Below, piece after piece: positions 38,894 to 47,063 of a stretch of DNA of 64,000 nt. The notes below the pieces were generated by a model that saw only the letters and a list, made by a program, of their open reading frames with translations, was not told the origin of the DNA and did not search any database. Made by a program: the position numbers and the translations under genes. Each line of letters starts with the position of its first letter. Position 1 is the stretch's first letter. This DNA comes from Rhodocyclales bacterium (GTDB lineage Bacteria > Pseudomonadota > Gammaproteobacteria > Burkholderiales > Rhodocyclaceae). The stretch is from contig JAQGMG010000035.1 in the NCBI GenBank assembly GCA_028292485.1, forward strand, positions 1-64,000, given 5' to 3'.

Positions 38894-39360
38894 CTCCCCC
38901 TGATTCCGTTCTCATCGATGACGGCGGATATCTGATTATTACGGAGCCAGTCCGTAGTAAGGCTGACCACATCCATTCCAGGTCTCGCCTTCATGCTGGC
39001 CCGAATGGCACATTCCCATACAATCAGAATCCGCCACCCTTCTTCAAGCTGCCGCATGGCATCCCGTTCATCGCGCTTGCGATTGGACTCTATTTTTTCC
39101 AGCCAGAAATCCTGTCTGGTGCCCGGCAACCTGAAATAGCGGCAATCATGTCCATGCCAGAAACAACCGTGCACGACGATCAGTGCCTTGTACTTGGGTA
39201 GAACGATATCAGGCTTTCCCGGAATGTCTTTCGCATGAAGCCGGAAACGGAATCCCAGAGCATGGAGCCCTTTTCTTAGAAAAACTTCTGGCCGTGTGTT
39301 CTTTCCACGGATACCAGACATCATCCGGCTACGTGTCGCCGGATCAACCACATCTGTCAC
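38890..39360 (-). CDS. vsr: very short patch repair endonuclease
   Basis: The 156-aa protein nicks next to T:G mismatches created when 5-methylcytosine deaminates. It matches Vsr: TRSRMMSGIRGKNTRPE, IPGKPDIVLPKYK (likely the metal-binding Asp), FWHGHDC with the catalytic His residues, and WLEKIESNRKRD. The GTG start overlaps the stop of the upstream small gene as GTGA, so translation is coupled; the longer frame overlapping that gene is rejected. Vsr beside a Dcm-type methylase is the expected pairing. Confidence 0.92.
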   Translation of the reverse strand: MTDVVDPATRSRMMSGIRGKNTRPEVFLRKGLHALGFRFRLHAKDIPGKPDIVLPKYKALIVVHGCFWHGHDCRYFRLPGTRQDFWLEKIESNRKRDERDAMRQLEEGWRILIVWECAIRASMKARPGMDVVSLTTDWLRNNQISAVIDENGIRGS

Positions 39361-39683
39361 TGAACGACACGCACCCAGAAATCCACACCATTCTCTGGTG
39401 TGGCAAGCGGATTCTCGATGTAGCCGAGCCAATACATTTGCGCGGCCAAGCCAATCTCGTATGTCGAATCTCCAACGAGTTCAAACATTCTTTGATATGT
39501 CTCGGCGATCTTGCTGCACGCAGATTCATCAAGCGCTCGCGTATGCGAATCCGCTTGAACAATACCTCTCAAATCATCGTCAGGATGGATGTTTAGACCA
39601 AGTTCAAGTATTTGATCCCACCATGCACGCACATCTTGCGGCGAGATGCCAACAAGATCCGGAATTTTATTTGCAGACAGCAT
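39357..39683 (-). CDS. small unknown protein of the R-M operon
   Basis: The 108-aa soluble protein (starts MLSANKIPDLVGISPQDVRAW) is not recognised. It is acidic and helical in appearance, with ACSKIAETYQRMFELVGDST and a C-terminal GVDFWVRVVQ. The start has AGGAG at good distance; a longer frame begins 60 bases upstream without such a site. Its stop overlaps the vsr start. It could be a regulator or accessory of restriction, but this rests only on position. Confidence 0.7.
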   Translation of the reverse strand: MLSANKIPDLVGISPQDVRAWWDQILELGLNIHPDDDLRGIVQADSHTRALDESACSKIAETYQRMFELVGDSTYEIGLAAQMYWLGYIENPLATPENGVDFWVRVVQ

Positions 39684-39749
39684 GGCAATCTCCTGTTCAA
39701 TCAAACACAACACAGACTCACATCGCAACGCTGCGGCTTTCACATCGCG

Positions 39750-39944
39750 TCATGCAGGCAACAATTCTTCTCGTGTAACAACGAGATCAGATGAGAGATA
39801 AACAAATGTGGGACGAATGAAGAACCTGGAAAACGTGTCTTGAACCAAAACCCTGTTTCCCCGCAGCTCTTTGACAACGAACCTCTGCAGTTTTTCATCT
39901 TCATCCAGCGGATCAGCAAACATCACAACTGCTCCGATTTTCAT
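39750..39944 (-). CDS. small unknown protein between methylase and vsr
   Basis: The 64-aa protein (MKIGAVVMFADPLDEDEKLQ) is predicted beta-rich: VVKELRGNRVLVQDTF and FVYLSSDLVV suggest a small barrel such as an SH3- or KOW-like fold. AAAGGA lies before the start. No family is recognised. It lies 41 bases after the methylase stop and 66 bases before the next gene on the same strand, so it is likely part of the operon. Confidence 0.65.
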   Translation of the reverse strand: MKIGAVVMFADPLDEDEKLQRFVVKELRGNRVLVQDTFSRFFIRPTFVYLSSDLVVTREELLPA

Positions 39945-39985
39945 TGCATTCCTTTCTGTGCCCGGATTTTTCGGATAAGTCCGCG

Positions 39986-41272
39986 TCAAGCGGTCGCATA
40001 GCGAAACGGTAGTTCTGGCACCAGGATATCAGCCTCAAGCGCAGGTTTCATCATGCTGGCGACGTGACGCATAACGTCCACAACCACCGAATTGCCGAAC
40101 TGCTTGTAAGCACGGGTATCCGAAACGGGTATCCGGTAAGTATCCGGAAACCCCATCAGTCGTGCGCACTCACGCGGCGTCAGTCTGCGCGGATTTTTCT
40201 TTTCGCCCTGGGATACCAGAATCTCCGAGCCATCCTTGTAGTACCGCGCCGACAAGGTACGCGACACGCTGTCGGGGTAGACCAAGCCATAGCCAAAACC
40301 ATTGCCCGCCGCTTTGTGTTTAGCAGCGTAGTTCTGCAGGTAATTCCACAAATTATCAGTGAGCGTGTACTTCGCCAGCACGCTTGCGTTGGCGTGATCG
40401 AAATATTTGTCGCCATCGCTTTCAATCAATGGCTCGCTGCCATCGGTCTTGTGCAGAATATGCCGCATGACTTTAGATCCTTTGGCGGGCAACGGCACTG
40501 CATTGATGTCAAAACCCACTTCATCGCGGAAGCCGACGATGATGATGCGTTCGCGATGTTGCGGCGTGAAATGTGCGCCGTCGATAACACGGTAGTGAAT
40601 GTGATAACCAAGTTTCTCCGTTAACGCACGGCGGATCACGTCGAAGGTGCGGCCCTTGTCGTGTGACATGAGGTTTTTGACGTTTTCGAGCAGGAAAGCG
40701 CGTGGTCTCTTTTTGTCGATGATGCGGCAGACATCGAAGAACAGGGTTCCTTGCGTTTCGTCATGAAAGCCGTGCTTACGCCCGAGTGCATTTTTCTTGC
40801 TGACGCCAGCAATCGAGAAGGGCTGGCAGGGAAAGCCAGCCAACAGCACATCGTGATCGGGAACGCTGGTGGCTGCGACCTGCGTGATGTCACCGGCAAT
40901 CAGGTGTCCGTCATGGAAATTCTCGGCATAGGTCTTCTGCGCATAGCTGTCCCACTCGCTGGTGAATACACATTGACCGCCAATGCCTTCGAAGGCAGCG
41001 CGAATGCCTCCAATGCCGGCGAACAAGTCGATGAACTTGAACGCTGAGTCATCGGATTTTGGCGTTCCGAAGGGGAGGATGAGTTGCCGCAGTGCGTGAG
41101 CGACGTAAGCCTTCGGTTCAATCTCGCGAGCTTCCCAACGCCTGATAGTGCGGGCGTCCACTTCCAGATAACGGGCAATGGCGGCTTGCGAATGATGCTG
41201 GCGGGCAATGGCAAGGTATTGGAGGACGGTGTCGGCGTCTGTATCAAGGCCGGTTTTGAGAACTGTAGCCAT
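39986..41272 (-). CDS. dcm: DNA (cytosine-5) methyltransferase, Dcm-like
   Basis: The 428-aa methylase has an N-terminal HTH-like segment ([17 protein letters not shown]) and then the C5-methylase motifs in order: [24 protein letters not shown] with the catalytic Cys, [19 protein letters not shown], and a C-terminal [19 protein letters not shown]...[10 protein letters not shown]. From recall the body is close to E. coli Dcm, which methylates CCWGG. It is first in the R-M operon; the N-terminal HTH could also let it control its own expression. The start ATG after GGAAAGGT was chosen; others lie 33 and 48 bases upstream. Confidence 0.93.
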   Translation of the reverse strand: MATVLKTGLDTDADTVLQYLAIARQHHSQAAIARYLEVDARTIRRWEAREIEPKAYVAHALRQLILPFGTPKSDDSAFKFIDLFAGIGGIRAAFEGIGGQCVFTSEWDSYAQKTYAENFHDGHLIAGDITQVAATSVPDHDVLLAGFPCQPFSIAGVSKKNALGRKHGFHDETQGTLFFDVCRIIDKKRPRAFLLENVKNLMSHDKGRTFDVIRRALTEKLGYHIHYRVIDGAHFTPQHRERIIIVGFRDEVGFDINAVPLPAKGSKVMRHILHKTDGSEPLIESDGDKYFDHANASVLAKYTLTDNLWNYLQNYAAKHKAAGNGFGYGLVYPDSVSRTLSARYYKDGSEILVSQGEKKNPRRLTPRECARLMGFPDTYRIPVSDTRAYKQFGNSVVVDVMRHVASMMKPALEADILVPELPFRYATA

Positions 41273-41389
41273 GGTGACCTTTCCGCTGGGAATGATTGCG
41301 GACATTACGCCCTCATCCATCGCCAGACAAGACTTGACAGCTGTTTGTTTTTACAGTTACTCGATGAACAGTCTTTCTGATGGTTTGCA

Positions 41390-41475
41390 GCACCGCTGGA
41401 CGGCCTCGTGCGCACAGGGCTCACTCACCTCTGTTCGTCACGCTGCATCCATTCGAAGACGGCAATGGCCGAGTA
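41390..41475 (+). pseudogene. fragment of a Fic-domain gene with a one-base frameshift
   Basis: One frame reads APLDGLVRTGLTHL and the next frame continues FVTLHPFEDGNGR. Together, with one missing G in CACCTCTG(G)TTCGTC, they restore the Fic-family segment 'LVR.GL.HLWFVT.HPF.DGNGR' including the catalytic HPFxxGNGR motif. Nothing Fic-like is seen before or after. It lies upstream of the methylase, at the edge of the R-M island. Confidence 0.78.
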
Positions 41476-41559
41476 CATGGCCAGCATAGAGCTCAACAAG
41501 CCGGGATCGCAGGACCGAAAGCCTGCCGAAGAAGCGGGGAGTCGTTTGCCCCAGCCTTC

Positions 41560-42300
41560 TTAATCATCAAACCGCGCAGGCTGGAAAAACCAGGCGATCA
41601 AACTCAGCACGATCATCGCGCCCGCAAGCCAGCTGAGTTTGCGCCAAGGGCCGCCGCCTTCTTGCAGGATTTCGAAGCTTTCCACGTAAACCGTTTCGCA
41701 TGCACCGTTGCCGGTATCGGTGCGGACAATGCTGGTGCCGCGCTTGAATGGGAAGCCGTGATTGTGCGAGTACTCGGCAAGGTAGCCTCGAAAACGCACC
41801 TGGTCGCCGACGCGGACCTTGCGTATCCGTCGAATGACGTCAGCATTATCGGAAAGCAGGTGGTTATTGGAGACAGCGTCTTGGTCGAAGGCGGCGAAGT
41901 CTTCGCTGGAAGAAGTGCTCCAGTTACAGGTGAACTGGCCATTCGAGAATGATATTTTCGAATAGGCACCGTTGCGCGCATTGTTGCCCCACACGACGCA
42001 GATATCCGCGATGTTGAGCGCATCGTTCCATTCGCGGTGAATGTAGTCCCACCAGCTATCGGTGGCGTGTCGACTGACGACGAGCCCGGCCAGATCGTAG
42101 CTGTAGAGCGGTTGCACGGTATACGCGATGTCACCGACCGTTGTCTCGAAAGCAGGCTTGCCGACTGCGCGCTGCAGCGGTTCATCCTGCAGCGACGCAT
42201 CGAGCGCGGAGGAAGGCGGCAGGGCATTGCTCTGCCACAACGCTACGCCGAAAAAGAGGGCGCTGCACATCAGCACCCACTTGATCAATCGACGCCTCAC
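41560..42300 (-). CDS. membrane-anchored hypothetical protein
   Basis: The 246-aa protein has an N-terminal membrane segment (WVLMCSALFFGVALW) and a C-terminal one (LAGAMIVLSLIAWFF). Between them is a domain of about 190 residues with SWWDYIHREWNDALNIADIC, WGNNARNG and RVGDQVRFRGYLAEY. The latter part looks beta-barrel-like, as in 'aspartate/quality control' envelope proteins, but I do not recognise it. The GTG start overlaps the stop of the preceding hydrolase gene (GTGA), implying coupled translation. Confidence 0.7.
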   Translation of the reverse strand: MRRRLIKWVLMCSALFFGVALWQSNALPPSSALDASLQDEPLQRAVGKPAFETTVGDIAYTVQPLYSYDLAGLVVSRHATDSWWDYIHREWNDALNIADICVVWGNNARNGAYSKISFSNGQFTCNWSTSSSEDFAAFDQDAVSNNHLLSDNADVIRRIRKVRVGDQVRFRGYLAEYSHNHGFPFKRGTSIVRTDTGNGACETVYVESFEILQEGGGPWRKLSWLAGAMIVLSLIAWFFQPARFDD

Positions 42301-43337
42301 TGCGCAAAAACTTTGTGCAGAAACGCCACCGTTGCTTGCCCCGCCTTGTCGCGCGCGGCCTTGTTGCCCTGTACGGTTGCGCCCAGAGCGCTGCAGCTTT
42401 TGAGCGTCTGCGCATAGGCCTCGCCGGTGAGGCGCTGGTGGGTGTTCATGTCGAAGGCAGCAAGCGTGTCGATGTCCACTTCTATGGGGCAACTCTCGAT
42501 GGTGCGCTGGGCGCCACGCACTGGGATGCGGCGCTGATCGTCCTGGTCGAACTTGTGATAAGCACCGGGCAAAGCCACGAACACGACCGGCACACCGGCG
42601 TCGGCTATGCTTTGTGAATAGTCGCGGCATGGGCCGATGGGTGTGTAATCGTCGGCATCGCCATGAAGCCAGAGCTGCGGTGCAGTTGTAAAAACACCCG
42701 GCTTGGCAATCAAGCGAAATGCGCCTGCGCAGCCACCGGAGTAAGCCTGGATGTGTGCGGCAAAACGCAGGCCATCAGGTTGTTGAGCAGAGGCGATGCG
42801 GTCGACCGCAGCACGCCATGAGGCAATGCCGCCGCGCGAAAAGCCCATCACCGCTATGCGTTTTGCATCAATGCGCGGATGTGAGGCGAGCAGGCGCAAA
42901 GCGGCGAACTCGTCGGCCACGTCCGCCGCGAAGGGTATCTGCGACTGGTCTTCGGCCGTGCTCTTGACGCCGCGCGGACCAAAACGGTCAAGGGAGAAAA
43001 CAGCAATGCCTTGCGCGTTGAGCAGCTTGGGCCAGTAGTCGAGCATGGCGTCATAGATGCCGCCGGAACCATGCATCAGCAACACGACCGGCGTCTTGCC
43101 GGTACCTGGCGGCAGGAACAGATGACCGACGATGTTTACCGGCTCGCCTGATGCGCCGGGCCTCAACAAATCCGGCAGGGCTTTCGGTGTGCTGCTGGCA
43201 AATGCATACACGCCGTTGCCCGGGCCTTGCTTGAAATCCGACACGGGCTCTTGCGCCTGCGCAGCAGCGAACATGATTCCAGCGAGCGCAAGCATTACCC
43301 GGACAAGCGGGGAATCAGGAGAAAACCAGTTGTGCAT
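42297..43337 (-). CDS. exported alpha/beta hydrolase (dienelactone hydrolase-like)
   Basis: The 346-aa protein has a signal peptide (MLALAGIMFAAAQAQ) and an alpha/beta-hydrolase core: VVLLMHGSGGIYDAM (oxyanion region), the nucleophile elbow GFSRGG, HGDADDYTP carrying the likely Asp, and GAYHKFD carrying the likely His. It should hydrolyse an ester in the periplasm; the substrate is unknown. The start follows a CCGAAGGA site. It is translationally coupled to the membrane protein gene after it. Confidence 0.82.
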   Translation of the reverse strand: MHNWFSPDSPLVRVMLALAGIMFAAAQAQEPVSDFKQGPGNGVYAFASSTPKALPDLLRPGASGEPVNIVGHLFLPPGTGKTPVVLLMHGSGGIYDAMLDYWPKLLNAQGIAVFSLDRFGPRGVKSTAEDQSQIPFAADVADEFAALRLLASHPRIDAKRIAVMGFSRGGIASWRAAVDRIASAQQPDGLRFAAHIQAYSGGCAGAFRLIAKPGVFTTAPQLWLHGDADDYTPIGPCRDYSQSIADAGVPVVFVALPGAYHKFDQDDQRRIPVRGAQRTIESCPIEVDIDTLAAFDMNTHQRLTGEAYAQTLKSCSALGATVQGNKAARDKAGQATVAFLHKVFAQ

Positions 43338-43518
43338 GTGACGTCCTTCGGAGGTGATGAGGCGCGCGCTGATCGCAGTCGCAGGCTTGCTGCTCATGCA
43401 GCCTGGAGCGATTGAAACCCGCTACACGGGCCGCGCCACATCATAGCGCGGCGTCAGATAACGTGGATCAGCGGATGCGCCCGCGTTGTCACGTGACGAC
43501 TTCCCTCTTTCAAAAGAA

Positions 43519-43548
43519 GACGGGCCGCATGATGCGGCCCGTTTTCTA
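43519..43548 (-). terminator. hairpin terminator after the PEP-CTERM gene
   Basis: ACGGGCCGCAT and ATGCGGCCCGT form a perfect stem around a short loop. The plus-strand side ends in TTTTCT and the minus-strand side in CTTCTTTT, so it may serve both directions. It lies 16 bases past the PEP-CTERM gene stop. Confidence 0.75.
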
Positions 43549-43563
43549 GACTCGAAGCTCGGA

Positions 43564-44142
43564 TTACTCAGAGATTTTGCGACGCCTCATTCCAACCAGC
43601 CCAGCGAGACCGAGTCCAAGCAAGGCGAGCGATGAGGGCTCAGGCACGGACTCGCCGAACACGGCGAGTTTGGCATCGAAGAGGCGGAAATCATTTGCAC
43701 CGAAACCTTCCTCCGCAAACCAGAGGTTGAATTTTTCAGCAGAAAGTGCCGCCGTGAAGGTGTCGACCGAAGGGCCAAAAGTAAAGGTTTGCGATGTGAG
43801 TACATCGCCCACCTTGGTCAGTGCCGGCAGGTAGGTCGAAGAGCCGGGACGCGCGCGCCAGGATTCGAACGTGCCATTGGTTTGCGAGAAATTCAGGGTC
43901 ACTTCGAAGTAGGCCACCGAGGCGTAATCGAAAGCACTGAAGTCGAACACGTCGGAGAAGCGACCGCTCGAATTGTCTTTGACGGTTACGTAATCGGCCG
44001 CGAGCGGGTCATTGCCCGAAGGATCGAGTTTGCCCACTGCCGAACCGTAGTCGTGGAAGACTTCACCCAGCAGTATTGGCGTTGCGCCAACGCTGGTCGA
44101 CAGACCGGACAGTATGGTGAGCAGAGCACAGATCTTTTTCAT
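43564..44142 (-). CDS. PEP-CTERM sorting domain protein
   Basis: The 192-aa protein has an N-terminal signal segment (CALLTILSGLSTSVGA) and a C-terminal sorting signal VPEPSSLALLGLGLAGLVG followed by MRRRK. The C-terminal tripartite signal directs sorting by an exosortase (EpsH family). The middle is Asp/Ser-rich and beta-like, with no recognised enzyme domain. No exosortase gene lies in this window, so it must be elsewhere. It stands alone between terminators. Confidence 0.88.
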   Translation of the reverse strand: MKKICALLTILSGLSTSVGATPILLGEVFHDYGSAVGKLDPSGNDPLAADYVTVKDNSSGRFSDVFDFSAFDYASVAYFEVTLNFSQTNGTFESWRARPGSSTYLPALTKVGDVLTSQTFTFGPSVDTFTAALSAEKFNLWFAEEGFGANDFRLFDAKLAVFGESVPEPSSLALLGLGLAGLVGMRRRKISE

Positions 44143-44343
44143 TTCGATATCCCGGCTTCATGCAAAGACATTCGCTCACGCAGGCGCGGGAGCGATGGGA
44201 GAAGTCTTACCTGTCGGGAAATGCCTGTCAGCCCGTATCGCGGCCGACATGCGTATTTGTTGGCGGTCGCCGGTTGATTACGTTCGCCGCATCAGAACGC
44301 CAGATGATTGCTTTTGGTCAGCCAACGAGTCGTGAACAGCCTC

Positions 44344-44892
44344 TTAGAGGACGACGGGCTGATCGGGGAGTTCGTTGGGATTGTCGGTGCCGGCAGGAAA
44401 ATGCTGGCGCAGTTGCTGGCTGATCGCTTCGATGGCTTGCAGCAGACCCTGCTCGTAATCGCCGCGTTTGAAGCATGTGGCGGCGCCTGCAACGATGCTT
44501 TGCCACACGCTTTCGCCGACCACGGCGTGGATGCCACGGTCGGCAACGATTTCGAGCTGGTGCTCGGCCATCAGCACGTAGAGCAATACGCCGGAGTTGC
44601 CGGCCGTATCCCACACACCCAGTTGCGAGAACAGCACCACGGCGCGAGCGCGCGATAGCGAGGGGCTCCCTGTCAGCGCTGACACCGTGATTTGTCGCAA
44701 CACATCCCAACCGAGTCCGCCTTCGATGACCAGACGCAGCTCACCGCTGTGGCCGGTTTCCGCTTTTGCTATGGCCTGCTCGATACGCTGCAGGCCCTGC
44801 GCGGGGAAAGCCTTGCGCACTTCGCGATCAGCGCTCCACACATGGCTGAAAAGCCGACCGAAGCGATTGCGTCGAGATACGTTCATTGTCAC
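44344..44892 (-). CDS. TPM-domain protein
   Basis: The 182-aa protein contains a TPM (TLP18.3/Psb32/MOLO-1) domain: IEQAIAKAETGHSGELRLVIEG, ARAVVLFSQLGVWDTAGNSG, VLLYVLMAEHQLEIVADRGI. It has no signal peptide or C-terminal membrane segment. The ATG overlaps the stop of the upstream TPM gene by 4 bases, so it is the last gene of the lemA operon. The family may act in membrane protein quality control; the role here is unknown. Confidence 0.85.
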   Translation of the reverse strand: MTMNVSRRNRFGRLFSHVWSADREVRKAFPAQGLQRIEQAIAKAETGHSGELRLVIEGGLGWDVLRQITVSALTGSPSLSRARAVVLFSQLGVWDTAGNSGVLLYVLMAEHQLEIVADRGIHAVVGESVWQSIVAGAATCFKRGDYEQGLLQAIEAISQQLRQHFPAGTDNPNELPDQPVVL

Positions 44893-45701
44893 CAGCTCCC
44901 CGACGCGCCGCCGCCGCCAAAACCACCACCGCCGCCACCCGACCAGCCGCCCCCGCCACCCCCACCATCACCTCCACCACCACCCCAGCCGCCGCGCCCG
45001 CCGCTACGCAGGACGGAGTCGAGCAGGACGCCGGTAGCGAACCCGCCGAGACCATTTCCGCCACGTGATGCGTAGTAGCCACGGCGACCGCCACGTCGCA
45101 GAAATGCCAACAGGATGAATACGCCAAAGACGATGAAGGGCAACAAGCCGGACGCGCCAGCACCGCGGGCCGCATGGCCTTCTTCCGGCGGCGGCAGTGC
45201 TTCGCCAGCAATACTGCTGGCAATGCGCTCGACGCCCGCAGCGATGCCAGCGTAATACGCGCCACGTTTGAAATCCGGCTTGATGCTCTTTTCGATAATG
45301 CGCCTGGCGGTGACGTCAGGAATCGCGCCTTCCAAGCCACGACCGACTTCGATGCGAAGTTTGCGATCCTGCGTGGCGATGACCAGTATTACGCCGTCAT
45401 CCACTTTCTTACGTCCGGCCTTCCATGCATCCGCGACGCGAATCGAATAGGCCGCGATTTCTTCGGGCTTGGTGGTGGGCAAGAGCAGTACAGCCACCTG
45501 GCTGCCGGATTGCTGCTCAATGGTGGTCAGGCGCGTCTCAAGCTGTGCGCGCTCTGCCGGCTGCAAGACATTGCTCAAATCGGTGACGTAAGACTTGAAG
45601 GCAGGCACGGCAACGAGCCCGGCGCTGCTCTGCGCCAAGGCGTTGTCACAGAGCAGTGCGCACGTGCATAAGAGCGCGAAGAGACGCACGATGCGCATCA
45701 C
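44889..45701 (-). CDS. TPM-domain membrane protein (YgcG-like)
   Basis: The 270-aa protein has a signal peptide (LFALLCTCALLCDNALAQ), a TPM domain (YVTDLSNVLQPAERAQLETRL, VADAWKAGRKKVDDGVILVI, EVGRGLEGAIPDVTARRI), a membrane segment (LLPFIVFGVFILLAFL) and a long Gly/Trp-rich tail ending SGSW, as in YgcG. It starts at GTG/ATG directly after the lemA stop and overlaps the next TPM gene by 4 bases. The three form one operon of likely envelope function. Confidence 0.9.
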   Translation of the reverse strand: MMRIVRLFALLCTCALLCDNALAQSSAGLVAVPAFKSYVTDLSNVLQPAERAQLETRLTTIEQQSGSQVAVLLLPTTKPEEIAAYSIRVADAWKAGRKKVDDGVILVIATQDRKLRIEVGRGLEGAIPDVTARRIIEKSIKPDFKRGAYYAGIAAGVERIASSIAGEALPPPEEGHAARGAGASGLLPFIVFGVFILLAFLRRGGRRGYYASRGGNGLGGFATGVLLDSVLRSGGRGGWGGGGGDGGGGGGGWSGGGGGGFGGGGASGSW

Positions 45702-46343
45702 TTATCGGGGCGCGCTCGTATTGCCGCTGCCTCCGCTGTTGCCATTTCCGAAATCGACTTTGGGCGCATCGGAAATGGCTTTTTCGTCATCGACTGCGAA
45801 GCTCGGCTTGACCTTGTAGCCGAACATCTTGGCCATCAGATTCGTCGGGAAGCTGCGCACATTGACGTTGTAGGCCTGCACGGCAGCGATGAAGCGATTA
45901 CGTGCGACGGTGACGCGATTCTCGGTGCCTTCGAGTTGTGCCTGCAGATCGCGAAAGCCCGCGTCGGCCTTGAGATTAGGATAGTTCTCGGTGACGACCA
46001 GCAAACGCGACAGCGCGCTCGACAACTCGCCCTGCGCCTTGCCGAATTTCTCGACCGCTTGCGGGTCGTCGAGCATCTCCGGCGTCATGTTGATACTGCC
46101 AACCTTGGCGCGCGCCTCGGTAACGCGCACCAGCACGTCACGCTCGTGCTCGGCATAACCCTTCACGACATTGACAAGATTCGGCACGAGGTCGGCGCGG
46201 CGCTTGTACTGATTGAGCACTTCGGCCCACGACGCCTTCACGGCTTCGTCATCGCTCTGAATCTGGTTGTAGCCACAACCTGAAAGCAGGCTGACGATCA
46301 AGGCCAGCACGACGAAGAAAGAGAAGCTTTTTGCAGCACGCAT
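45702..46343 (-). CDS. lemA: LemA family lipoprotein
   Basis: The 213-aa protein has a lipoprotein signal (VLALIVSLLSGCGYNQIQ, Cys about 21) and the LemA pattern: VKASWAEVLNQYKRRADLVPNLV, VRVTEARAKVG and TVARNRFIAAVQAYNVNV. The start has AGGAGG before it. LemA proteins are helical bundles of unknown exact role and commonly occur with TPM proteins, as here. It is the first gene of the three. Confidence 0.93.
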   Translation of the reverse strand: MRAAKSFSFFVVLALIVSLLSGCGYNQIQSDDEAVKASWAEVLNQYKRRADLVPNLVNVVKGYAEHERDVLVRVTEARAKVGSINMTPEMLDDPQAVEKFGKAQGELSSALSRLLVVTENYPNLKADAGFRDLQAQLEGTENRVTVARNRFIAAVQAYNVNVRSFPTNLMAKMFGYKVKPSFAVDDEKAISDAPKVDFGNGNSGGSGNTSAPR

Positions 46344-46500
46344 GAAAACCTCCTGGACTTGCGACAAACATCAGCGAGGCGCTGATCGGGAATTGATTCA
46401 GGAGCAGCATGGGCGATGACGCAAACCGTGTCTGTTCGCTATCAACGCCCAGCGACTTCAAGACATCGTCATGCCGAAACGCCGGTATGCCATTCGGAAA

Positions 46501-46890
46501 TCAGCTCTTTACAAAGACTGTCACCAGCGGCTCGTCACCGACCTGGTGCGTGTAGTGGCCATGCAATTCCGGGTTGAAGGTTGCGCCCTCGGGCAAGGTG
46601 TCGGCCGAGTAGAAATGCTCGCCCGCGCCGAACTTGCGAGAGGTGCCATCGAGCAGGAAGATTTCCATGATGCCGGAGAGAATGAACACCCACTGCGGCT
46701 TGCCGGTGCAGTGCGTCGGAGCGACGAAGCCGACGGGACTCTGACGCAACTGCACGCCGCTGGCAGGCAGGATGGCAGATAGCCGCGACTGGGGTGAGCC
46801 TTCGGTCAAGGCAATCTCCTCTTCGCGGAATTTCGCGCAGCCGTCACTATCGGTGAACAAAATCACTTGCTTGAAAGTCGGATTGGTCAT
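46501..46890 (-). CDS. cupin-domain protein
   Basis: The 129-aa protein has a cupin-like core: SPVGFVAPTHCTGKPQWVFILSGIMEIFLLDGTSRKFGAGEHFYSAD, with one His in the first motif and a GxxH-type second motif. The ATG start has AGGAG upstream; a longer frame was not used. It stands between lemA and the divergent Hsp70-like gene. Metal binding and function cannot be stated. Confidence 0.8.
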   Translation of the reverse strand: MTNPTFKQVILFTDSDGCAKFREEEIALTEGSPQSRLSAILPASGVQLRQSPVGFVAPTHCTGKPQWVFILSGIMEIFLLDGTSRKFGAGEHFYSADTLPEGATFNPELHGHYTHQVGDEPLVTVFVKS

Positions 46891-47063
46891 GCAGCTCTCC
46901 TCGAAAAAGTGAAGGGTACCGCAAGTCCGCCGCGCATGTTCTGACGTGGCGCGAACCGCAGGCAATTGACCGCCGCCGTGCGTGCCCGTACCCTTCCCGA
47001 CGCTTTGAGGCGCTTCCTTCTGGAATACGCCTCAATGCGTCTTCAACACTTCTACTGGCATTC

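Noticed and set aside
44900-45070. CCGCCACCACC-rich tract that could be a simple repeat
   Set aside because: It codes for the Gly-rich tail that YgcG-like proteins normally have.
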